64,000 nt of DNA from Eretmocerus hayati (Eukaryota; Arthropoda; Insecta; Hymenoptera; Aphelinidae), in assembly GCA_029851415.1 (NCBI GenBank), contig CM056743.1:65068186-65132185 (forward strand). The letters run 5' to 3'. This document shows positions 32,496 through 43,636 of the stretch, in pieces. Position 1 is the first letter of the stretch. Each line of letters begins with the position of its first letter. The translations under genes and the position numbers were made by a program. Under the pieces are notes generated by a model, which was not told the DNA's origin, did no database searches, and saw only the letters and a program-made list of their open reading frames with translations.

Positions 32496-35100
32496 GGTTA
32501 AAAAAGGAGAACCGCGTGGCGATCAAGGAAGCTGAAACGACCATTGCTGGCGAAAGATGACAGGGCGTACAGAGAAGCAAAGAAGGCTCTCGTTCTAGCT
32601 ATCCGGAGAAGCAAAGAGAAGTGCTGGGGTGAATTATGTGACATGGTTAACGGAGACCCCTGGGGCACGCCATACCGCGTGGTCATGTCAAAGGTCCGGA
32701 CCCGGAGGAGCAACCCAGCACCGACCGATGCAGAAACCTAGCGCAGCATCGTGGAAGACCTCTTTCCAGCAGGGGAACCCAGAGTGACATTCCCTCCGGA
32801 GAGCGAAGATCCCATCCCGCTCTTCACTATGCAAGAGCTACTCACAGCAGTAAAGAGGCTGCCCAATGGCAAGGCCCCTGGCCTGGACGGCATTACAAAC
32901 GAGGCTCTGAAACTGGTCTTCAAATACAAGCCAGATTTACTCCTCGACCTCTTCAACATCTGTCTGAGCGCGGGAACTTTCCCGGACAAGTGGAAACGCC
33001 AGAAGCTGGTCCTGATACCTAAGGATCAAGGAGGTCAACGCCCTCTCAGCATGCTCGACAATATCGAGAAAATGTACGAGAGGATGGTGCTCAACAGGGT
33101 GGAGAAAGCCTACGGAGAAGGCGGTGGGCTATCACCAATGCAGTTCGGGTTCCGGAAGGGGCGGAGCACTGTGCACGCGATCGAGGAGGTCCAAGAACGG
33201 GTTCAAGCGTCGGTAGGGAACCCATACCAAGGAAGAGGAGGATTCTGTGCCATCATTGCGTTGGACATAAGGAACGCGTTCAACTGCGCGAGCTGGGAGC
33301 GAGTCTACCAATCCCAAACAGGTCAAGTGCCCCCCTATCTACTAGCCGTCACGAGTGACTACTTGCGTAACAGGACCCTCGTGTACGACACCGACGAGGG
33401 ACAAGAGATTCGGGTACTGTCCGCCGGAATCGGACAGGGATCGGTTTCCGAGCCGTTCAACTGGAACACTCAGTACGACAGCTTACTGTCTATCGAACTG
33501 CTAGAAGGAGCGATAATAGTGGCTTCCGTGGACGACGCGGGACTCATAGTATGGGCCAACAACGAGGAACACTTGGGTAAACGCGCGAACGAAGCGCTGG
33601 CCCGAGTCTACGAGTGGATGATCAGCAGGCTCCTGGAGCTCGCTGTCAAGAAGTGCGAAGCAATCGTGGTCACAAGGCGTAGGAAGTTTGACTTACCCCG
33701 GTTTTATATCAACGGGCAAGAGATCCCACGGAAGACAGAGCTGAAATACCTCGGTGTATGGCTTGACGACAAGTGGTCGCTCAAGAAGCACATCCAAGAA
33801 GCCGCCCAGAAGGCGAGCAGGGTCGGTGCGGCGCTCCAGCGGCTTATGCCGAATATCGGAGGACCCAAGGAAAAGAGACGCGCACTTCTCAACACCGTCA
33901 CCACCTCCATCATGCTGTACGGTGCACCCGTGTGGGGAAAGAGAGTAAAGAAGACCATCATCGAGAAGGAACTGGGGCCTGTCCACCGGAGAGCGGCCCT
34001 GAGGAGTATCCGTGCCTACCGCACTGTGTCAGGAGATGCGGCTTACGTATTGGCGAGTACTCCGCCCATCCACTTGCTCGTCGCGGAGCGAGTGAGGATC
34101 TGGGACCGCCAGAAAGTGGTCGAAGCCGAACGAGTGCTGACTCCGACAATGAAGGAGATCATCCGCGACAACGAGAAGGAAACCACTCTAGAGCAGTGGC
34201 AAACTGAGTGGGATTCGCCATTTGCAAATGGCAGATGGACGCACCGGCTGATCCGTGACGTAGCCAAGTGGGCGGAACGCACCCACTTAGAGATGGACTA
34301 CTGGACGACGCAGGTACTGAGTGATCACGGTTGCTTCGGTGCATACCTGACCCGGTTTAAGAAGAGGACATCCCCAGCATGTCAGTCATGCGGGGACAAC
34401 TAGGATGACGCTGAACACGCCATGTTCACGTGCAACGATACCCGAACGGAGTCCGCCGAGTTGGATGAATGGCTGAGTGCTCAACTAATACCTGAGAACC
34501 TCGTCCCGTACTTGCTCCGCAACCAGGAGACATGGGATAGATTCACCGGATACATTAAGCTGGTGATGACCCGTAAGGAGGAGAAAGAGAGGGAAGTGAG
34601 GCGCCTCGAAGCAGGCGAATCAAAGTGAGTCTACCGATTCAAACAGAAGAGGTCCGAATTATTCCAGGAGGAATATGATGAACTGAAGAGGGAAGAAAGA
34701 AGGAAGAAGAAAAAAGAAAAAAGCGAGAGGAAAGAAGAGAGAAGATCGAAGAACCAAGAGTAGGGAAAGATCGAAGAAGGAGCAACAACACCTGCGAGGC
34801 GTGAGAAAATAGAGTCGCTCGATCTTGAGCGTGATACGCCTCCCACCCTGAAGTAATGCTAACGCGGTTCCGGGGTGAGTTGGTTAGATAGTGGTTAGCT
34901 GCCCCCAGTTCTCCAGTGATGGCTTGCCAACACTGTAGGGCTGAGAGCAGAAGGTTTCCGCCCCCAGGGCACACGGGCGCTGGATTCATGCTCATCCGGT
35001 TCACCGGGTGGGCAAAATAAAAGCGCTCATGGTCTGCCGGTGGGACATCCAATAGGGATGTCCTGTCATCAGATTTTTCCTTGTATTCCACTTTGAAAAA
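32496..35100 (+). mobile_element. R1-clade LINE copy 1, 5'-truncated, flanked by (GA)n
   Basis: Truncated within the linker between endonuclease and RT. It contains RT plus C-terminal domain and a 3' UTR of about 470 bases ending in ...CCACTTTGAAAAAG. GA repeats lie on both sides (32457-32495 and 35105-35123). The coding region is very similar to copy 2 at 39911, but the 3' UTRs differ after the shared GGTTCCGGG segment (near 34866), indicating two subfamilies. Inactive because of stops and a mutated catalytic motif. Confidence 0.85.
32500..34628 (+). pseudogene. R1-like pol (RT) pseudogene, copy 1
   Basis: R1-clade reverse transcriptase. The frame shows NGKAPGLDGITNEALK, GGGLSPMQFGFRKGRSTVHA, IIALDIRNAFNCASW (motif A), SAGIGQGSVSEPFNW (motif B), then VASVDDAGLIVW where copy 2 has VAFADDAGLIVW, so the catalytic FADD is altered to SVDD. 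The thumb and C-terminal domain follow (LKYLGVWLDDKWSLKKHI, LYGAPVWGKR), with a CxxC...H...C knuckle (CQSCGD, then EHAMFTC). Stops: TAG 32739-32741 (Leu in copy 2) and TAG 34401-34403 (Trp in copy 2), the latter inside the zinc knuckle. Confidence 0.85.
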
Positions 35101-35104
35101 GAAA

Positions 35105-35123
35105 AAGAGAGAGAGAGAGAGAG
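35105..35123. repeat. (GA)n at 3' junction of R1-like copy 1
   Basis: A short (GA)n run begins right after the A-rich 3' end of the LINE copy. Confidence 0.8.
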
Positions 35124-36500
35124 GGTTTGGTGATGCGGGCAACGATGGCTATATGTGGGAGCGAGAATTTGTTGCGAGGACGAGGGCAACGGGAGCGGCG
35201 GCTACACGTAAAAACGATGACTTGCTGCGATGGAGAGGAGGAGGGCGGCAGCAAACTCGTTGTGGAGGACAACGACGGCAACGAATTGTAGAATCCTCAA
35301 ACAGCTGTATGGCCACGGATGTTCAAGCCTCGGTCTGCCCTACATACATTGATATAGCCTTATGCGCTGGATACATGCGACACCGTGGTATGCGGAGCAT
35401 ATATGTGCTGGATGCACCATGGTCTGCAGAGCATGGTGTTGCACCATGACCTGCCGAGCATGCTGTAAGAGGGGGCTGTGGGAGAGGGGGCAGAGCATTT
35501 TCAACGTGTGATTTTCGTATACCTGCAATGCTTTTCGCTCAGACGGCTTCCCCATGTATTTTAAATGGACAAAGTGTCCAATTGAATTTAAAATTGTTGG
35601 ATTTTCGTGTAGCACCACTACTATTCGCGCTCACTACGTCGCTACTATTGCACTCTTGCCTTCTCCTGGAAATGATATGCATCATTCGATTTCTCGGCAT
35701 ATACCTCATTTATTGTATCCTTGCTGTTATGCTACCAATGTAATGCAACGAGAGAGAATAGGGCTCACTCTCTGCCCTCAATGAAACTCAATCAATCAAT
35801 CAATCAATCACTGTAAGTGACTGCTCGGACACCCTGTATGTGTAACCGCTGTATATGTCCAGTATGAGATATCAGTCAAATGATAATGAGATCCTATCTG
35901 GTTTGCATGATTTTGGTTTCCAATATGTCGACATACGAGCTAAGGAGAATATTCAATGGTGCTAAGCGAAATTCGTGATATCGATGGATTTGTATATGGA
36001 TACTATAATAATTGTCAATGCATGAATGTTGTCATAGGATTCCCTCACCCTCAGGAAGTCAACAGATCCGGACGATGAAACGTTGTAAATGGACGAATCT
36101 GTCATTTAGAGAATACTGATTACGCCCCCCCTCCCCGCCCTTCATGATCGAATCAAGTTCTCCAATATCCTGCATTCTTCTGAGAGCCCTGAAGAACTAT
36201 CCATTAACTCTCACTATACATCTCTCACATTGGGGACCATTGATCATACCGGTCGAGATGGAGAGTGATTGAGCTTGATTTTGATGATTTATAAGACACT
36301 CCACGAGACGAGTGCACAACAACAATTCAACCATGGTTTCGAAGGAAGATGAGACTAAAAATTGCGGAACGGCCGTGTGATTCATAGATTAGATTCTAAA
36401 TCCCTGATCCTTACGTACGAACTCTATCTTGTTTAGAATCAATCAGGCCGTCTGGACCAACGACGAGTTGTGTGGGTTGGTTTCGATGCTTATCGATTCC
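35124..36500. other. Intergenic, G-rich repeats and a LINE-like 3' tail
   Basis: The 35130-35480 stretch is purine-rich with imperfect internal repeats (GGTCTGCAGAGCATGG-like). Its long open frame is compositionally biased and has no motif. At 35786-35811 a (CAAT)n run follows CCCTCAATGAAACT, resembling the 3' tail of a LINE fragment on the plus strand. The rest is unremarkable. Confidence 0.4.
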
Positions 36501-36570
36501 TTCGCAACGATCTTCTCTACTTGAGCCTTCCTCCCAGGCACCCTCTTATAGTGCGAGAGAATATATATAC

Positions 36571-36806
36571 CTCGTCTAAGTCTCCATTAGTGCTCTGTTG
36601 ATGGGATGGAAGCTTTGGAAAGTTCAACGGCCTAATCTTCTTGGACAAAGATGGTAGGCTTTCAAGTAATTCAACTCCTATCACAGATTTTCTTTTGCGT
36701 CTCCTTTTGGCTCTACTATTTCTTTTCTTGGCATTTTCCACCTGTACACGAGCTTCTTCGGAAATGTACTCAATGTGATAGTCTTCTTCACTCGACGTCG
36801 CACCAT
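36571..36806 (-). CDS. Putative second exon of ZAD zinc-finger gene
   Basis: A TTTTCCAG acceptor (36807 onward) and a GTATAT donor after 36571 bound a 236-base exon. Entered in phase 1, it encodes an acidic start (SSEEDYHIEYISEEA) and a nuclear-localisation-like KKRNSRAKRRRKRK stretch. The entry phase exactly complements the end of the ZAD exon at 43993-44194, whose last base G plus AT here makes a codon. Acidic and basic linkers of this kind follow the ZAD in many insect zinc-finger proteins. No C2H2 fingers are found downstream in the window, so the gene is incomplete, broken, or continues in exons I do not recognise. Confidence 0.45.
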
Positions 36807-36953
36807 CTGGAAAATTCCCATTAGATTAACAAATGACAAATTCTTGAAAGTTTGGCGACATGACTTTCGAGATTGAGTGGAAATCATTGCGCCGGAATTT
36901 GCAAATACGCCTCATGATTGTGTTCGCAAAGAGGGATTGCAAAAAAAATTCTC

Positions 36954-37189
36954 ATGGCTGAATTTCAATTAGTCAGCACTACTACTGATGAATATATTAG
37001 AAATTGGCTAGAAAGATCTGCGTTCAAATCAAATCAATTGAAGTCCATCTATCCATCCCAAAATCTTCAGACTGTTTTCGAAATACATCACAAAGAAACC
37101 CTGACCTTCGATGAAGAGTTACAAAGTGAGTTCCAAAGGTACTAGATAGAAACCCCATGATCTCTTATTTTTCAGCTTCAGATCAATGA
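36954..37189 (+). CDS. Small candidate two-exon gene, unrecognised
   Basis: The ATG at 36954 opens MAEFQLVSTTTDEYIRNWLE and runs to a GTGAGT donor after 37125. A TTATTTTTCAG acceptor at 37175 continues in phase for four codons to a stop at 37187-37189. The product would be about 62 residues, mostly helical and polar. A 50-bp intron is near the lower limit for insects. It lies within the inferred long intron of the ZAD gene, on the opposite strand. It may be a gene remnant or chance. Confidence 0.25.
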
Positions 37190-37366
37190 TGTTGTGATTC
37201 GATCATACAAATGTCAGATAGTATAATTACTCGTGGAGGAATCAGAGTGTTGAGATATCAGACTGTAATATTGGGAATTCACAAACATGCAAACAGCAGA
37301 GCTCAAGACTACTTCAACCCTCCATGATCGAGTATTACTGTCCGCAAAGTTTGTGAGCTGTAGAGT

Positions 37367-37530
37367 AGGGTGAACCGAAAAATGACTTTTTTTGGAGAAC
37401 CGATACGCCCTAGTGCGCGAAAGTTAGGTTTCTAGATGTGGATATGTAAAAACTTTTGCTGGACGCTGAGGTATGAGATTTCAGGTTCCGGCAAGAGCCA
37501 TTGAGTTTTCATCAAAATTGACACACGTTT
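37367..37530. repeat. Dispersed repeat, inverted mate at 43637-43800
   Basis: About 160 bases (containing CCGGAACCTGAAATCTCAT on the minus strand and ending toward GGTGAACCGAAAAATGAC) match the reverse complement of 43637-43800 with modest divergence. The two copies lie 6.1 kb apart around R1-like copy 2. Family unknown. Confidence 0.6.
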
Positions 37531-37794
37531 GAATGGGAAAACGACAAATTCACTACTTTTTTCTTGCTTACTTTGCTCGTATTTTTGCCTCACCTGAACA
37601 TACTTCAACGTAATAATGTGAACTGCTTGACTTGATCGCGGGAAATTCAAATCATATTGAATGCTTGGATCGGCGTATGCGATCAATTTTAATCAGCATT
37701 GTTTGCTGATTTTAGTGACATAGGCAGCTATCAGATATTTCTGATATCTGACTATGTACCTTCAAGGCACCTCACAATTTGAGTGTTGCAGCTT

Positions 37795-38170
37795 GAAGGA
37801 TTATGATGCAAAATTCAAATGCATGTAATGAGATGAGGTACAAAAAATTTCGGACTCTGGGCTGATGTTGCTGAGTTTCGCCTCTCCCTCAACAGATCTG
37901 GCTCTTCAGGGGGACTGAAGGGATCTGTCGAGTTAGTCCCCGACGACACCTAGCCTAAGTGGCTTGATGATCGAGATTTTGATCGTCCTCACATATGAAA
38001 AAAGCTCACGTGCAGTGGATATGGAAATAGTGGGCTCAATAAGATCTTCCTCGCAAGTGATTGACCATGAACCACTTTCATACAGAAGGACGATCAAAAT
38101 CTCGATCGTCAAGCCACTTAAGCTAGGTGTCGTCAGGGACTAACCTGACAGATCTCTCCAGTCCTCTTGG
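37795..38170. repeat. MITE with internal inverted repeat (same family as 8.7 kb)
   Basis: The left half (AGATCTGGCTC, AGTTAGTCCCCGACGACACC, AAGTGGCTTGATGATCGAG) is mirrored by the right half (CTCGATCGTCAAGCCACTT, GGTGTCGTC, GGGACTAACCTGACAGATCT). The arms are about 110 bases around a central segment of about 90 bases. The related copy at about 8690-9000 disrupts the Polinton capsid gene. No coding content. Confidence 0.75.
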
Positions 38171-39875
38171 GTCCTTATTCTAAAATGTTTTCTTTGACGA
38201 GGGGTGGAGGAGAATCTAGCGATTCCCATTCCCGCCTCATTTACATCAAGTAAACATACTATCTTGTTACTCTCATTGCTACGTGGATATCATTAATTCG
38301 TACATTGTGGCTCATCCTCCCAAATCCCTGACAACATTTTATGATCATACAATTCAAAGGCTTGGTGCAGGAATCACGTCAACATGGAATTGAGTCACTT
38401 TGAGATTACAAACGAAGTGATAGTCAGGACACTGGGAGGGGGGGGGTGTTCTGAGTATCCAAATCGTGTTCCAGGAGCTTTAAAAATTTATGGAAATGAA
38501 TTTTGAGGCATTGATTCGATTGCATGGCGGCGCCAGCCTAATAACCCCGGCCTTATTAGTCATCATCAATTTGTGGTGCAAAATTATGATTTCACGTGGG
38601 AAAGTCGGGGAATATGGATTCTCACGAGAAATCGTAGGAAACAAAGCTTGAAGAGCGCGAAATTCCCCACAGGGGAATTCTGTTTGAGTTCCCCGCGAAA
38701 CTCAAGCCTAGACAGGGAAATGCGCGAGAACCGTTCCGCGCATTCAACATGGGCTCAACTGGAACGGTTGAGCCCATGTTGAATGTAGAGTAACCCTATG
38801 TGACCCCAGTAGCATCAGATAGAGATATTTAACTTACTAAGAATCGCATTTTTGTAGTAATCGATTTTCATGAGGCTCGCGTCACTCGCACGTTTGTTAT
38901 GATCAGTGCGACTCTCGGGTACATGTATTCAAGTGGAAAGGCTGAATCACACGTGGTTCTAGCCCCTACGGAGTTATTACATTCATGAGCCACGCGTAGA
39001 ATGTTTTTTTTAAATCAAATCACGCACGAGAAATTTTCTTTTTCAGTCTTGCATTTTACTCAGATGTGGAGCATACCTCTGTGACGGAGCTAGATTCATA
39101 GGTTATGGCTCAAAGAAAAAGATGCCATCACGCAAGTGATGGAATTTAGATTGCACCAACCACATCATTTGCAGTAGTGATATTCAAAAAATGAGAAAAT
39201 TTTGGGCACTCACTCAAAAAGTCACCACTCTTACACAGTAATACGCACAGTCTCAGGCTTACAGAGTATGGTTCTTGAATACCTAATCAATCATTCTCCA
39301 GACTTATAGGGTGATTGGTTAATCGTACCAGAAGCTATGAGCTAAGCCGCGCGTGGAATTTTGAGCGGGGCACGTGGAATTTGCGATCCACGCGAATGTT
39401 GCATGCATTTGTGTTAGACTCGAGCGAACTACGAGCTCGAAAAGTGTTGAATACTATCATCCGTGAAGAGATCTTTGAAAATTTTTGAGGTGGATCATAG
39501 AATAATCCAAGGGACGATCGTCATGACGTTCCTCGAGTCAAAACATCAAAATCGCCAGAATCCTGAGATCTGGCCATGTATAGAACAAAGATGCGAAAGT
39601 AGAACACAGGCGGAGGCCACGGCGATATAAGGAGAACAACAACCATAAAGCAAGATGCGCGCGTCGCAGACGTCTGCTAGCAATACGCGGTTGTTCTCAT
39701 CATCGTCCTCTGTTCGACACGCACAGAAAGCATGCACTAGCGATTGTGACGGTTGAGAGGATATTCTCAACCATCATTTCTCTCTCCTGTCTGATCATCA
39801 TGTAACATATATAATGATAGTCCTTTTCAGCTGTAGCAGAACATCCACGGAGAGAGTTATAAGTAGTCTTGCGTT
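38171..39875. other. Intergenic, nothing coding
   Basis: Unique-looking AT-rich sequence with a short G run (38440-38449) and the perfect hairpin at 38741-38785. Open frames are short and featureless. Confidence 0.45.
38741..38785. repeat. Perfect 18-bp hairpin
   Basis: CATTCAACATGGGCTCAA and its exact reverse complement are separated by 9 bases (CTGGAACGG). The neighbouring GAACCGTTCC (38728-38737) can pair alternatively with the loop. The exactness contrasts with the decayed repeats nearby. Confidence 0.85.
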
Positions 39876-39876
39876 A

Positions 39877-39910
<34 letters not shown>
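39876..39910. repeat. (GA)n microsatellite at 5' junction of R1-like copy 2
   Basis: A nearly pure GA run of more than 30 bases immediately precedes LINE sequence beginning CTCGGTCCCGGG. Confidence 0.9.
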
Positions 39911-39912
<2 letters not shown>

Positions 39913-42381
39913 CGGTCCCGGGAGGGAGGTTCATCATCGGTCCTCGACCTGACGTTCATGAGCCCGTCGCTCATGGGACGTATGACATCGTGGGAAGTTC
40001 TGGACACGGAAACACTGAGACCAACGGGGTGGCAGGTACGGAAGCTGGACGAGGGAAAATTCCGGGAATCGATAGAAACAGTCGAAGATCTCCCGATGAA
40101 CTCCGCCTCGGACGAGGCTGTGGCGATGGTAACATCCGCCATCACGAGAGCTTGCGACGCGTCGATGCCTCGCAGGACAACACCATGTTTCTGGAGGAAA
40201 CCAGAGTACTGGATCACCGATGAGATCAAGGCTCTCCGAAGAACGAGCAACAAGAAAAGGAGGACCGCATGGCGATCAAGGAAGCTGCAACGACCATCGC
40301 TGGCGGAAGATGACAGAGCGTACAAAGAAGCAAAGAAGGCTCTCGTTCTAGCCATCCGGAGGAGCAAAGAGAAGTGCTGGGGTGAACTGTGCGACATGGT
40401 TAACGAAGACCCCTGGGGCACGCCATATCGCGTGGTCATGTCAAAGGTCCGACCCCGGAAGGGCAACCCAGCACCGACCGATGCAGCAACATTGCGCACC
40501 ATCGTGGAAGACCTCTTCCCAGCAGGAGAACCCAGAGTTACATTCCCTATGGAGAGCGAAGACCCCATCCCGCTCTTCACTATGCAAGAGCTACTCATAG
40601 CGGCGAAAAGAATGCCGAACGGCAAGGCCCCTGGCCTGGATGGCATCCCAAACGAGGCTCTGAAACTGGTCTTCAAATACAAGCCAGATCTACTCCTCGA
40701 CCTCTTCAACATCTGTCTGAGCGCGGGAACTTTCCCGGACAAGTGGAAACGCCAGAAGCTGGTCCTGATACCTAAGGGTCAAGGAGGTCAACGCCCTCTC
40801 AGCATGCTCGACAATATCGGGAAAATGTACGAGAGGATGGTGCTCAACAGGGTGGAAAAAGCCTACGAAGAAGGCGGTGGGCTATCACCAATGCAGTTCG
40901 GGTTCCGGAAGGGACGGAGCACTGTGCACGCGATCGAGGCGGTCCAAGAACGGGTTCAAGCGTCGGTAGGGAACCCATACCAAGGAAGAGGAGGATTCTG
41001 TGCCATCATTGCGTTGGACATAAAGAACGCATTCAACTGCGCGAGCTGGGAGCGAGTCTATCAATCTCAAGCAGGTAAAGTGCCCCCCTATCTACTAGCC
41101 GTCACGAGTGACTACCTGCGGAACAGGACCCTCGTGTACGACACCGACGAGGGACAAGAGATTCGGGTACTGTCCGCCGGAGTCGGACAGGGATCGGTCT
41201 CCGGGCCGTTCAACTGGAACACCCAGTATGACAGCTTACTGTCTATCGAACTGCCAGAAGGAGTGATAATAGTGGCTTTCGCGGACGACGCGGGACTCAT
41301 AGTATGGGCTGACAACGAGGAACTCTTGGGTAGACGCGCGAACGAAGCGCTAGCCCGAGTCTACGAGTAGATGATTAGCAGGCTTCTGGAGCTCGCTGTC
41401 AAGAAGTGCGAAGCAATCGTGGTCACAAGGCGTAGGAAGTTTGACTTACCCCGGTTTTATATCAACGGGCAAGAGATTCCACGGAAGACAGAGCTGAAAT
41501 ACCTCGGTGTATGGCTCGACGACAAGTGGTCGTTCAAGAAGCACATCCAGGAAGCCGCCCAGAAGGCGAGCAAGGTCAGTGCGGCGCTCCAGCGGCTTAT
41601 GCCGAATATCGGAGGACCCAAGGAAAAGAGGCGCGCACTTCTCAACACCGTCACTACCTCCATCATGCTGTACGGTGCACCCGTGTGGGGGAAGAGGGTA
41701 GAGAAGACCATCATCGAGAAGAGAATGGGGCCTGTCCACCGAAGAGCGGCCCTGAGGAGTATCCGTGCCTACCGCACTGTGTCAGGAGATGCGGCTTACG
41801 TATTGGCGAGTACTCCGCCCATCCACTTGCTCGTCGCGGAGCGAGTGAGGATCTGGGACCGCCAGAAAGTGATCGGAGCCGAACGAGTACTCACTCCGAC
41901 GATGAAGGAGATCATCCGCGACCACGAGAAGGAAACCACCCTTGAGCATTGGCAAACTGAGTGGGATTCGCCATTTGCGAACGGCAGATGGACGCACCGG
42001 CTGATCCGTGACGTAGCCAAGTGGGCGGAACGCACCCACGGAGAGATGGACTACTGGACGACGCAGGCACTGAGCGATCATGGTTGCTTCGGTTCCTATC
42101 TAACCAGGTTCAAGAAGAGGACGACCCCAGCATGTCAGTCATGCGGGGACGAATGGGATGACGCCGAACATGCCCTGTTCAAGTGCAGCGACACCCGGAG
42201 AGGGCGCGCCGAGCTGGATGAATGGCTGGGTGCTCAACTAACACCTGAGAATCTCGCCCCGTACTTACTCCGCAACCAGGAGACATGGGATAGACTCACC
42301 GGATACATCAAGCTGGTGATGACCCACAAAGAGGAGAAAGAGAGGGAAGTAAGGCGCCTCGAAGCAGGCGAATTACAGTGA
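39911..42381 (+). pseudogene. R1-like pol pseudogene, copy 2 (one in-frame stop)
   Basis: Starts with the last endonuclease strands (SSVLDLTF, SWEVLDTETL). The expected terminal Ser-Asp-His motif is missing before RPTGWQVRKLD, suggesting a small internal deletion. RT motifs are intact: NGKAPGLDGIPNEALK, FGFRKGRSTVHA, ALDIKNAFNCASW, GVGQGSVSGPFNW and VAFADDAGLIVW. TAG at 41368-41370 replaces the Trp codon present in copy 1. Beyond it the frame is open to 42381, including the CxxC...H...C knuckle (CQSCGDEWDDAEHALFKC). Only the stop and the missing 5' half visibly disable this copy. The ATG used by the long open frame lies in flanking DNA before the GA run and is not the element's start. Confidence 0.87.
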
Positions 42382-42850
42382 CTCTGCCGATTGAAACAGA
42401 AGAGGCCCAAATGATTCCAGGAGGAATCTGATGCACTGAAGAGGGAAGAAAGAAGAAAGAAGAGAGAAGAAAGAAGAAAGAGAGGGAACAATGAAGAGTG
42501 AAGATAGAAGATGCCGACAAGTGGCCGAAGAGAGAAGATCGAGAAGAGGAACGCTCGCAATCGAGCGCGAGACATGCCGCTCATCCTGAAGTAATGCTCA
42601 CGCGGTTCCGGGATGAGATGGTAGATGCAGGTGGATCTCCTTCTTGATTGCCCGATGCCTTAGGTATCGGACATCGAGGGGAGAGGGATATTACACGGCC
42701 GGGCCCACCTCTCGGTGGGCCCCACCCAAACCCGTGTCCCGCCTGGTATGGCCTGCGTGGGCTATGCGTAGTCCGCGTAAGCTGAACCAGTCCGGTGTCT
42801 GGGGACGGATCCGAGGGATCCTGAGGCAGATTTTGCCCTCTAACCACCTT
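39911..42850 (+). mobile_element. R1-clade LINE copy 2, 5'-truncated, flanked by (GA)n
   Basis: Begins near the end of the endonuclease domain and continues through RT, C-terminal domain and a 3' UTR of about 470 bases to a 25-base poly(A) and then (GA)n. Both junctions are GA repeats, as for copy 1, although the 5' truncation point differs by about 350 bases of element sequence. It lies in the inferred long intron of the ZAD gene, opposite to that gene's strand. Confidence 0.87.
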
Positions 42851-42866
42851 AAAAAAAAAAAAAAAA

Positions 42867-42904
<38 letters not shown>
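42851..42904. repeat. Poly(A) tail followed by (GA)n, 3' junction of R1-like copy 2
   Basis: Twenty-five A residues pass directly into about 15 GA dinucleotides. Confidence 0.95.
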
Positions 42905-42908
<4 letters not shown>

Positions 42909-43636
42909 AGTCATTGGTAGCTTCACCGCACCGTTCCTCTCGCGCACCCATCATCATCAATTAGCCGGCATTGCGCGCGCCATAAATCCAGACTCCTCTC
43001 GCCCGCGCTTGAGAGCAGACGTCCCGCGTGTCTATTTCGCACCCAACCTGTGTAGTTTTTCGCACCCTCGTCAAGCGTATTTCACCAGCTTCTCGACACC
43101 TGGACGAGCTCTTTTATGCGTTCCCGTGCGACTTCCTGGCCGTTGTCCTCGACGTGTCCTGCGGACGACATCGAGTCCATATCCTCCGGACGACGACAAC
43201 ATTCGGAGCGGCCGATCAGCTAGCGTGCGATTGTCGCCATTTACCCACCTGTAAGTGCTAGACGATAATTATCCCTTCTCTCTTTGGACTTCACCCTAAT
43301 TGCTCTCTCCGTGTTCGTGCGATTACATGCACTTTATGCACCGGGTTTTTCAAGAGTTAAATGAATATGCCCTGTCTCCCGTTTAACTCTTGTGTGATTA
43401 TTTGGCGCTCGATCTCCCATCTCTCTCGCACGCAAAGCAGCAGCAGATCCAGCAGCATGCAGAGTTGCAGCATATATTTAATCTCATCAGATCTGCTGGG
43501 CATTGCACTTTGCCCAGTAGGTGCGGCTGATTCCTAGGCTTATATCTAGCAGCCGTCACAAGATGCATGGTCAGTACCGCCACGAAGCGTCTAAAACGCA
43601 CGCTTTCAAGTACGAGTCATATAAAGAATGGTGGAT
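42905..43636. other. Intergenic, C/T-rich
   Basis: CG- and pyrimidine-rich flank of the GA target. It contains palindromic GAGTTAAA-type and GCAGCAGATCCAGCAGCATGCAG-type short repeats. No supported gene. Confidence 0.4.

Noticed and set aside
33693..34344. Minus-strand and out-of-frame open frames inside the R1-like pol
   Set aside because: GC-rich shadow frames of the RT gene; equivalent shadows recur in copy 2.
35081..35449. 122-residue open frame after R1-like copy 1
   Set aside because: Starts in the LINE tail and GA repeat and is Arg/Gly-biased without motifs.
39814..40000. Long open frame starting at 39814 as a gene start
   Set aside because: It runs through flanking DNA and the (GA)n run (translated as repeated ER) before entering LINE sequence at 39911, so the ATG does not belong to the element.
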